Shown here: positions 24,856 to 35,416 of the stretch, one piece after another
How positions within the stretch are numbered: the stretch's first letter is position 1
How the letters are laid out: each line of letters starts with the position of its first letter
Assembly: GCA_015680685.1 (NCBI GenBank)
Contig: MNCI01015670.1
Span: 1,033,916-1,097,915, forward strand
Reading direction: 5' to 3'
DNA length: 64,000 bases
Origin: Gnetum montanum
Lineage: Eukaryota; Streptophyta; Gnetopsida; Gnetales; Gnetaceae
Translations under genes and position numbers: made by a program
Notes under the pieces: model-generated
Told to the model about the DNA's origin: nothing
The model's database searches: none
What the model saw: only the letters and a program-made list of their open reading frames with translations

Positions 24856-27727
24856 ATGGTTCCTAAAAGAGAAAAACAAGGAGGACCTTCTCAAGGTCCA
24901 ACTAAATGCTGGAGAAGAGGCAAAGGCCAAGGACCTCATGCAGAACATGCAAAGTAGGAGGCAAATCATTCAGCATTCATCAGGAAACTCCTATTACTAT
25001 ACAATCTAGCTAATAAGAAGGTGGAGAGGTTAAGGTTCTAGAACAAGGAAAACACCTCACATTATCCCTAGAATGTGTTCAAGCCATTTGGGAAAGTTTC
25101 ACATCCTCTGCTGTGACTGTGGAACTTAATTTTGGGCCTTTTACCGAATTTTCCCCTAAACTAGTCAAGAATCTACTTAAGGGATCTTCACTATGGCCTA
25201 TCCTCTTGGAGAATGGAGAATGGTATTTGGGTGAGACATCAATTTTGGCACAATAAAGTAGAGGGAACCACCATCAATATTGATGGAATTTCAGTAGATT
25301 TCTCCACAAAGGCCATTGCAAAAGTTCTGAATCTCCCAAATAGAGGGCCCAAAGTTGCTCACTTGTCCACTCGCTCTAATACAGATGTAAGAAAAGTATG
25401 GTTAAAAATGGTGTATAGTAAAGAAGATAAGATGTGTGGAGAATTAACCCTTAAAGAGAGAATTTACTTTAAAATTAGCACCTATCATATTTTCCCAACA
25501 AATGGGTTAAATAGAATTTTTACCTATGTGGCAAGAGGAAGTGCAATTTTGATGGGCAAGGTTGATGCCAATTTGCCCCATCTATATTTAATATAAATAT
25601 TAAGGTAGTTTGAAGAACGGAAGATGGGAAAGTTCGCATTTCCCTTTCCATGTCTAATTAGGAAGTTGTGCTAGCATACTAGAATTTTAGAATACACCAA
25701 TGACATCCTCAAAAATGCTCATAGTGCTGCATATGCTGAATTACTCAAGCCACTAGCACTAAGAACAATGTTGGTAAGACATTGGATCTTGAACAAGAAT
25801 AGACAATTAGGCCCACTACACCTCAAATGATAGGGCCTAGCCAACTTCCAGACATAATGCTTAGCCAAGAACAAGAAGCATGGCCTAGCATGTAGCCCAC
25901 AGGCCAACAAGACCAGTAATCACCACCACCACTTTAAGATTACTAACCATTAATGAGTCATCTTAGGGCCATCGCAAAGACAGTCAATTGGGAAAGTAGA
26001 GATGAGGCCAATCTCTTCAAGGTGATTAATGACGTTGTATAGCCCACCATATCAATTGATCCTGCAAGGGATGAAGTCTCAATCCAAACAAAAGGAGGGG
26101 AATCACACTGGTCACAAAAAATCTCTAGAAATGCTACATCATTCCAAGAACAATGAGAAATCAATGAAGGTGCCACAGTGGTGGTCATGCAACACTAGCA
26201 TATAGCTGGAGTAGCAGAGATGGTCACGGACCACATCAAAGAATCATTTAACATCCTTGTTATTCCATTAGCAAATTTCACCAGAGCACATGATGCTCAA
26301 ATTTTGGCTAGCACCTCAATCACTCTTGTGGAATATGAGGATGCTTTGGATCTCTTACTACAAACAAGACAAGTTATTATTTCCTTGTTTGACATCCCCC
26401 AAGATGTCATAGTAGCACAATCAGACCTCATTTCCACTAAAGTAAATTTGATCATGGCTAAGGTTAGGGTCAAACATGCAGAAGATGAGTTGTAGAGATT
26501 GTAAAAAAAGTTCATCACCCTATAAGCTAAATGGTGGGATTTGTCCCAACTTGTTACAACCGATCAATTAGAATCATTTAGAATAGAGTAGTTGAATAAA
26601 TTTTTGGTGGAGAATAAAAGGGTGGCAATGGAAAAAGAGAAGGCTGATTTGGATGCTTAAAAACTACAAGCTCAAACATATGCACATGTTAAAGCTCTTA
26701 AGGCTTTACAAGAAAAGAATAAACTCCTTGCTGCCAAAAATCTTCAGTTGATTATAGTTGAAAAATAGAAGAACGTTCTCAAAGAAAGTTCTCAACAAAT
26801 GCAAGAACAATTAATAAGAGTCAAACAAGATATAATTTTCTTAGCTAGAGAAAATAGAACCCTCTTAATGGAGGAGGTACACACCATCTGACAAAAGACA
26901 GCTATTGAAACAAGCATGTGGCAAAATGAGGCTAAGAAGAATGAAAAATTAAAGGAGAACTTCTGTGACCAAGTGGGAATGTATAAGGAAATCATTGAGA
27001 AGGAACTTTGAATGGCCAAGGCACATAGCAACTTTCTCAATGCTCAAAACACTGATTGGAGGGCCATTCTGGATACTTATGTCCTTTCCCATCAGGTGGA
27101 CTTAAAAAGCTGAGACCTGTAGATCTAAGATCTCAAATAATACATGGAGTTTGCAAATCTACAATACGCCAACTTGGTCATGTTAACAGTAGGGTGCTCA
27201 ACAACTAAGCTTAAGAAGCAAGTAGCTGCACCTATGCTAAATATGAGACAAAGTTTGCGGAACATAAGAAGACATTGCAAAAATTAGAGGTGGAAAACTC
27301 TAAATTGGAGGTGGTAAAGGCTAGCTACTAAGGTCAAAAAAATATAGCAGAAAATCTAGCTTGATGGCTTATGAATTACCAGGAACATAAAGACAAAGCC
27401 GATGCCTATGAAGAGAAACATCGATTATTTATGGAATGGTATGTTAAGGCCAATCTAGTGTTCCTGCAACTACCGTGTCCGTGGGAAGTGCCGACTCCAT
27501 CAAACCATGGAACATTAGCATGGACGGTTCATGATCCTTGGACAAAATAGGAAAAACTTTAGGCACTTCTTCAAAGGTATCAATTTCAGAATCCTAGAGT
27601 GCAAGATAAAGGAAAGGCACCCATGGAGGAGCCACCATCACCAAAAACCACATGAGTTTCGCAAGTTTTGTATTTTGTGTGGTGTCCAAATTTTGTTCTG
27701 TTTTGTCCCACACTATAGCATGAAATA
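24856..27727 (+). pseudogene. Accessory plant-mobile-domain-like / coiled-coil protein of element B
   Basis: Starts MVPKREKQGG right after a splice acceptor. The middle part (25213-25596) contains ISVDFSTKAIAKVLNLP, which resembles the plant-mobile-domain pattern found in some retrotransposon accessory proteins. The part at 26220-27330 is a long heptad-rich coiled coil (for example KALQEKNKLLAAKN). No transmembrane segment is evident, so an envelope-type role is not supported. Several stops and frame changes break it. The role of such proteins is unknown. Confidence 0.6.
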
Positions 27728-27823
27728 GTTTGGTCAATCAATGATCCCATACCCATCCACTATTTGTAATTGAATGAACTTGTTCCCCATTTTGTTTGAC
27801 ACAAGGACAAGTTTTTATTCAGT

Positions 27824-27833
27824 CCTGGGGGTA
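27824..27833 (+). other. Polypurine tract of element B
   Basis: CCTGGGGGTA lies immediately before the 3' LTR, in the expected position and matching the tracts of elements A, C and D. Confidence 0.75.
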
Positions 27834-28684
27834 TGATGAGTCATGGTCTGCTAGGCCCCAATATCAGGTATGCGATATCACAACCTGGATACAATATCAT
27901 ATACATGATATTGTGATTCTTTTGTTAGCTTATAAATATAGACTCAAGCACACAACGAGATAAGAAGTAGATCATTAGAGAGTTAGAAATTCTTTTCTTT
28001 TCTTATAGTCAATTTTAATGTTCTTTCCAAGTGCATGCCCATAGTGTGATTCTTCTAATTGTATGGAACCTTTGTTTGAGTATGACGTACTTGGACACAC
28101 ACACAATCAACAATAAAGATTGAGATTACTCCATCATTGCTAGCATACACTTATCTTTTAATGTTTTTAATTATTGATTATTTATCATTATTTTCTTAGT
28201 TAATATTTCTTTTATCATCATTTACTATTCTTGCTATTAATGCGGAATGAGTATGCCTTAATCACAAACATTTAAGTGCAACTACATGGTAACCTAGTAG
28301 CATATCGAGTAGTGATTCGAGTGATGTGCGCTTGGTAATCCCAAGAGTAGTACATGAAGTCGAAGATGCATGTAGATGATTAGGGATAGATGCTCATCGC
28401 ACTAAGGCTAGCTTAGATCGTATTTCCTATTGCCCCTTAGCTTAATCAAGTTATCTCTTATTATCCTTAGGAGTAATATAGTAGTAGGGATCATATCATA
28501 CACCTCACTTTGGACTAAACCATACATGACAAAGCAAATACTAGTCCAAGTGGAAAGATAGCAAACTGCAATCAATATATAATCATCTAGGTGACACAAT
28601 TAGTCCATTTATGGAGTTCAACCAGATTGCAGGTACATGCTCATATTCGTATGGTTGAGTGTAGGGTTACCTCGTTGCTCATCA
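27834..28684 (+). repeat. 3' LTR of element B
   Basis: Begins TGATGAGTCA and ends GCTCATCA, pairing with 19540-20380. It retains a TATAAATATA box near 27934, where the 5' copy has a mutated ctattaatac. Confidence 0.9.
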
Positions 28685-30963
28685 ATGTTGCACTTGTCCC
28701 CAAGAAGGATTACAATGCATGTATGTTTATTATTGTTTTGTTTCTTATAATTCTAAATTGCATAAAAATTTATAAAATATAAAATGATAAATATGTTTTT
28801 ATGTCTCACCCCTAAAACATCGACATTAATTGTATTATATTATGTATTATATTATCTTTTATTTTTCTTGAACGCAACCATATACACAAGTACTTTTGGA
28901 AATCCACTTAACATTGTTATTGAAGCTTATAATTGGATCGCACTATAATTTTTATGATATTTCCCATTGGTTTAAAACCAACAATTCAGAGGTGGCTAAG
29001 TAGATCGCATAAAAAGCTTTTTATGTAGGGTTGGAATAAAGGTAGCTTAACAAAAAAACATAAGATGTCAGAGAGATATAGGTGTCAATTGACTCCTTAT
29101 ACAAGATAAACTTGATGTATATTGTATAGGAGTGTCACACTTTAGATTATGTTCTTACCAAAGCTATAAACAACAAGGATGCTCTCTCAAGAGTATCTAT
29201 TAATGATGCGTAAATTTTGGACGCAACAACATCCACAAAACTTGCTTAAAGTGACTATTGCCTAGGGTAAGTCTTGTATGGGTATAAGAACCTAGGAATA
29301 GTTTTAGCTGGAAGGGCAACGTGGCATTTCGTAAAATGTAATGTTTAAAGAAGAGTGTCAATTTTAACAAGTTTAGTCCACAACAACTCGATAAAGAAGT
29401 AGTAATTTGTTTTAAAAACTCTAGTAAATGCACTTGAGCATGAAATAAAAGCATTAAATTGCTCACAAGATTAATCAAAGCTTTAAGAAACATAGGATCT
29501 ATGTTTCAATTATACAACAAAGATCAAGGCTAGAATGTAGGAATTTAAATAGCATAACAGGATAAACAAAGACTTAGCTTAGAAATGAGCACCAAACTAA
29601 ACAACTCCTTGTGCAGCCTTGGCTACTCATGCTTGCAAGTAGTAGACCTCCTTTGACAAGATTGCAACCTTTGGCTCTCAAATCTACTCACTACTCCACA
29701 CCAAATTGCCTTTAGGATGCCACCAAATAGTTAACAAGAATAAAAAAGAACCCTAGGATTTCCCCTTCATATCTACTTTTGGAAATCCTCCCACCATCAT
29801 AGCTTAGTCTTATTCCTTCCTAATCCTATTGAATCTGGCTAGCAAATTTATAAGAACTAGTCTTGCACATGAGTAGCCACCACCTGTGCATAACGGCTAT
29901 GGCAATTGCTACCCATGCGTAACATCTGCTATAACATCCATTGCCACCACCCATGCATAATGTCCACTACCACCATCAAATGCAAGAAATGGCCGTAACA
30001 TAAATTAAGTGCAAAAAATAACTGGAACAGGGAAATGTACCTCCAATGCCAAAAGGCCTTTGGCAGGACATGTGCAGGTGCGTGGTATGCAATTGCAGAA
30101 ATGGATGGGAACCACATTTAGTTGCCCAAAAAAATAGCAATTTAGATCAACGTAACATGCAGAAAGCTACTAAAAAACTTGAAAGGAGCCCATGTTATCC
30201 CATCCTGCATGTTTTCTTGCAAATGTTGTTGTAGGTGTTGTTGGTCAATGCTCGACTACAGATGCATTGCCCAAGAACACAATTTAAGTAGTAGCACACC
30301 CATGTTGCAGCGTCATTATTTAGGTTGTAGCTCCATTACTACCATAAATTCTCAACATGCATTCCTGTTACTACTGCAAAAGAAAAACTAGAAATCAAAG
30401 AACATAACACTAGTATAGATCAAGGAATTGGATTCTTCAACTGCCAAATGGCTACCTAGCAACAAAACCTACACCTCTGATTCAAGTCTTTCATAGCAAT
30501 GAGAGTGTGAACAATTCAACACAATTCTATTCACAACTACAACTAATAAGTCCTGGAGTGTGGCAGAGAATATCCCCAAAAGAAACAAACCATGCAAATG
30601 CAATTGCTAAGTTTCCCCTACATGCATTCCACAATTGCAATACCATTGCTTTCATTGTTTCCGAATTTTTTTATATATCTGTTTTATTCCTTCCATGTGT
30701 TCTTGTGTGATATGTGATTTACTAATTCTCCAAAGTTTACATGGTGATGTCCACCAATAATGATGTAATTTTCATCCAAGTCTTTAGTACATGGTTTCTA
30801 AAGACTTTTCAAAATAGCAACAATCTATTTTTCATTGGAAATCTTAGTTTATGATTTCAAATAACCTTTATAAACAAAGTTGATATTACATTCTTTTATA
30901 AACAAAGTTGAAACAAATATGTTAGGGATATGAGTAATGAAGAACACAAATATGTTAGGTACT
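28685..30963. other. No gene recognised
   Basis: 2.3 kb without a supported coding region. Around 29870-29990 there are three degenerate units of the form ccacc(c)atgcataacgtc at roughly 30-bp spacing. No LTR ends or pol motifs were found. It is the right flank of element B. Confidence 0.4.
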
Positions 30964-31430
30964 AAGATTGTAGGCAAATGAGTTAAGGCATGTAGTCATA
31001 GGATTTAAACTGGATGGCTTAATAGCTATGCAAGTGGGTCCTTCCCAAAGCAATCTAAGGCCTAAGAATACCCTTGCATAACCATACCACAAGGAATTTA
31101 TGCTTACCTTGGATAATGAGTGTTGATCTAGGTTAAACGCCATTCTTTTATAACTACTTTTTAGGATTGTGCCACCTGAAAAATCAAAAATTCTTAGAAA
31201 ACCAATGTATAGAGTAGTGAGGTGAGAAAATGGAGTCTTAGAAAGGATTTGAAGAGAAATCAAGATATGAGAATCTAGATCACAATGGCAAAAGGTCCTT
31301 GTGGAGTATGTGATTAGGGTGATCTGTATTCTATCTCATTCAAGTTCTAAACTAAAGTTCATACCATTAGTAGTGAACTCACATTATTATGCTTCTCCTT
31401 TCCTACTATCATGAGACTAACAATTACAGG
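30964..31430. repeat. Flank of element D, duplicate of 1062-1531
   Basis: Near-identical order of words to 1062-1531, ending at the LTR of element D just as the other copy ends at the LTR of element A. Confidence 0.75.
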
Positions 31431-32011
31431 TGATGAGCGGTGAGGTGTCCCTACACCCAACCATAAGAATCACTAAGGCGTTACATGTGATTTGNAACAA
31501 CCACTTTGAGCTTTCATATAGTACTTGTAACCTAGCAACACTTAATGTTTGGTAGCCTAGCAATGCTATATGTGTTTAGNTGTTCATTAACTACTAGAAA
31601 TAAATTGCTTAATTCAAATGCATTAAAATAAATAGCAAGAAAGTAAAATGCGTTAAAGGAAATATTAAGCTATTCTCAGTAATTCAAGGATTTTCAAAAG
31701 AATTCATTTTATTCCTATCACACTATTGTGCTCAAGTACATCAGTGCTTGAACAAAGAACCATATACACTTTAGAATTCTTCTGTGGGTACTCAGAAAAT
31801 ATTCTAACTCTAAGGAAAATAAACTGCAAGTGCTTCACTACTTTGACTAAGAATGACTAAAAACTAACTAATAACTAACTTTAAAAAAGGATCCCAAGCA
31901 TGGTATTTATAGACTGGGGAATATACCCCCAACATCAAACATTTGATGTCAGATCTAGGCCCCAATGTCACATACCTAACATTGCAATCAACATCAAACG
32001 GTGATTTATCA
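31431..32011 (-). repeat. 3' LTR of element D, with an assembly-like inversion
   Basis: Matches 1532-2354 but lacks about 260 bp and contains an 84-bp piece in the wrong orientation between two single N bases. The right end gatttatca is a mutated LTR terminus followed by the polypurine tract complement taccccc. Confidence 0.75.
31495..31580. other. Inverted 84-bp segment bounded by single Ns
   Basis: Single N bases at 31495 and 31580 enclose sequence whose reverse complement matches about 1867-1945 of element A (aaacacacatagcactgttg...). A biological inversion would not be bounded by ambiguous bases at both edges, so this is probably a join error in the assembly. Confidence 0.75.
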
Positions 32012-34000
32012 TACCCCCACGACTGAATGAAAACTTGTCCTCGAGTAAAGAAAAGGAGAAACAAGTTCTTTAAAATACATATTGGGTAGGTATGGGATTA
32101 TTGAATGACATTACAAATTGACTCAAATAAAAAAAAATAAACTCTGAGTGCCCAAGTTTATAGAATTACAATTTTTACAAAATGAGGTGTTCATGAAAAG
32201 AGACGTGAACACCCTAGATATCATTAACATCCAACACCTATTGGCAGAAGAAGAATGAGAGAGAGAGAAGAGATCCAACAAGCACGAATGATCCTCCTTA
32301 TGTTGTACTATTGCATCACCCTTGGTGAAGATAGTCCCACTTCCAGTCCATGTTTTGCACTACAATCACAACAAAATCATGAATTAGCATGCAATGTTTA
32401 ACACATAACTATTAAATTCCTTGTCTCATTGGTGATTACACTTGCCTAGGTTGTGATTGTGATTAATTGGTTCCTTGAGTACTGTTAGCAAGAAGGCTAA
32501 CAAATGGGGTTAATTAAATTAAGTAGTCCATTAAATTTGAAAAGGTTCAATATAAGGAAATATTTGAAGAGTGTATAAGAATTCACAAAAATGAAAAGAA
32601 GAGTTCACTAAAAACTGTTGTGAAGATGTGTACAATTGGATGTTATTGATGGAGTAAAGAAAAATAATTTGATTGTAAAAATGTCTAAGGGCAAAGAATT
32701 TAACTAACTAAACCAAAAGATATGCAAGTGGGTCCTTCTCAAAGTAGGCACAGGCCTCTTATGCCCTTGCATAACTTCAAAGCAAAGAGTCTGTGGGCTC
32801 CATGGATGATCAATGGTTATAGAAGTTAAGTAGAAAAGCCCAAAAGAAATTAACTAAGGATTCCAACACATCAAACTAGGACATTGAACCAACACATGAA
32901 ACCGGTAGTAAGGTGAGATATGGAAAGCATAGATGGATGAGAGATTGTGTGGAATGGAGTTCCTAACTATGGTCACATGAAGTCCCTTGTGGATTTTATG
33001 GTTAAATGACTTGATAAAATCCATCCTTAGTCTAAACCTAAACCAACCACGTTCAGTGACTTCACATCAACATTCTAAGACCAGTCCATCCCCTGAGACA
33101 CAAGAGTGCTCCCATAAACAACCACCATTCCTTATTAGAGAAGAAGTAGGAAGTGAGAAAGGGCCTTAGTTAGAGGGGACTAGTCCCATGACCAATGCTT
33201 GTAGTCCATTTATTCTGTCTAAGGGGTATGCTTTGAATTCCCACTGTTTTTTTTTGAAATGGGAACCACACCATAGAAATACACATGCATTTATTTTATC
33301 CAAAGGATATGCTTTTAATTCTCATCTCTCTTTTTTTTTTCTCAATGAGAACCACATCATGCGAGGATGTATGCATTTATTTTATCCAAGAGGTGTTCTT
33401 TGAATTCTCATCATTTCTTTTATAAGAACCACATCATGCAAGGACTTATTCAACTTTCTTTATTGGATGGCATAGAATGGTAAGAAGTCTATGAAAACAC
33501 ACATGCACCTAGGCAAATAGAAAGGCATAAAGGATACAGAATCCCCTTGAAGACACACCCTGTTCACCTTTGAATCCTTTCCAATTTTGAAAACTACAAA
33601 AGCCACAAATTTATTAAAGGTTTATTAATGAAAAAGGTGTTGCATGTTTCCAAAACAAGGAAAACCATAGAGTGTGTGGATGGGTGGATGTTGTGGACTC
33701 ACTACCTATTACATGAAAAGAAACCATGTCCTAATTATTTGTAATGAAATTCAAAACTAGAAACCAAACACCAACAATCAAATCAAAGAATACATACAAC
33801 CATCAAGTAACGCATTACCATTGTACCTAGTAATTATTAACACAAGGTTAGAAAATCACACCAAATAAAAGAAAATATAATAGAAAGTGTAAAATATTCA
33901 AGAAATATCAAATGTACTAACAATGGTGTAAAATAAAATTAGAAGAGATTAATAACATGAAAACAAAAAGATGTGAAATAAAGAATGTGTAAAAAAAATT
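32012..34000 (-). other. Noncoding 3' internal region of element D
   Basis: Repeats 2355-3938 and 35417-38200 in the same order, beginning with the polypurine tract. No credible reading frame. After 33600 it continues into sequence that is deleted in element A. Confidence 0.65.
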
Positions 34001-34573
34001 GAAAAAACTGAGGAGATACTTACATAATTAGCATGGTTGTCCATCTTTCCCATAACTAAGTTGAAAGGATGAGGAGATCCAAAATATGAAGCATGGTTGT
34101 CCATCTGATGAGGTGCTTATTATGTTAGCTAGCATATGCTCATGGAAAGGTTTAATTTGTTGGATGTTGACTAGTTGTTTCTTGTTTGGGCTCTCAAATT
34201 TATAGATCATCATGGCCCTTGAAGGAAAAGTTTCATAAATTGTGTAAGGTCATTTCCACAATGTTTGGAACTTAGTTCGTTGAGGTACATCTGTGGGGTT
34301 CTAGTAAAGAACCTTGTCTTCTAATTGAAATTTGACTTTTCTAATTTTCAGGTCAGGATGCTTTTTGTTATAGGCCTTGGGAAACTCGTTGGATGATAAG
34401 ACTACTAATTGATTTTCATCTAGCATGTTGAGATTTATTATTATTTATTTTTGGGCTAGACTTAAGTTAAGGTTAAGGTCAAAAGCTATTGAAAGTGTAT
34501 GGAGTTCAGATTGAATGGGAAGTATTGGTAGTTTGTCATACATAAGCTCATAGGAAGAGTATCCTATAGGAGG
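34001..34573 (-). pseudogene. Integrase C-terminal part of element D
   Basis: Minus strand. SSYELMYDKLPILPIQ (about 34540) corresponds to the family's TPFxLVYGKxCHLPVE segment after the catalytic core. Further left, PYTIYETFPSRAMMIYKFE and VNIQQIKPF (about 34250-34150) match the GPY/F-type C-terminal domain. The catalytic core itself is not present on this side or at the matching right-hand part, so it was lost. Confidence 0.65.
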
Positions 34574-35416
34574 TGAGGAGTGGTGAGGTACCCCTACACT
34601 CAACCATACGAATCACAAGTGTTTACACATGATCTGGTTAAATTCTGTGGATGGGACCAGTTGTAGCATCTAGATCGTTATGCTTTAATTGCAATTCATT
34701 GTCTTCCCACTTGGACTAGTGGTAGCTTTGTCACATATGGTTTAGTCCAAAGTGAGGTGTATGATGTTTCCTAATTCTATGCTACTCCTAGTGATGAAAA
34801 GAGATAAATTGATTAACTAATGAATAATGAAAAATAAATTCTAAGTTAGCCTATGGTGATGTTATTCACTCTTAATCATTCATACACGTCTTGGACTTTT
34901 CGGAGCTACTTTTGAAATTACCAAGTATATGTCATTAGTTATGCCAAATGATACACCTCTAAGTGACCAAGTATTTACACTTAAATGCTTGTGATTAAGG
35001 TGTACACATTTCACTTAACAACAAGAAGAGTAAATAACAATAAATGAAAATGTTTAACTAAAGAAAGCATTAAATAATTAAAACAAAAATATTAATCTAA
35101 GTGAATGCTACAATGATGGAAGTAATTTCAATCTTTATTGATAGTCATGTAACATGTCCAAGTATGTCACACTGTAGGCATGCACTGGGAATATTCTAAC
35201 TCTAGAGAAAACAAACTACAAGAGCTCTACTACTTTGACTGAAAGACTATATGGAAATCGTGAACTTGAGCTTTATATTTATAGAACAGAGTTTAACCTT
35301 ATGACGTTGGGGCTCTGACATCAGGGTATTGATACAAGGATCTGATACAAGGATTTGATGTCAAGGCTTTAACATCAAGGCTCCAATGTCAAGGCTAGGA
35401 AAAACATAACTCATCA
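34574..35416 (-). repeat. 3' LTR of element C
   Basis: Ends on the plus strand with taactcatca followed by taccccc, the polypurine complement. Its start tgaggagtgg is a mutated tgatgagtgg. It pairs with the shortened LTR at 58299-58586 and with 3939-4700. Confidence 0.8.

Larger units (their letters stand above)
19540..28684 (+). mobile_element. Element B: pol-less Athila-like LTR element
   Basis: A 9.1-kb element bounded by LTRs 19540-20380 and 27834-28684, with flanking gtgtt (19535-19539) and atgtt (28685-28689) matching at four of five bases. Inside are a primer-binding site, gag, a spacer, and an accessory gene with its own promoter; no protease, RT, RNase H or integrase motif was found. 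It would depend on proteins of a related autonomous element. The two LTRs differ mostly by transitions. Confidence 0.8.

Noticed and set aside
24856-27727. Envelope-like gene in element B
   Set aside because: No signal peptide or membrane segment is visible; the protein is charged and coiled-coil-rich.
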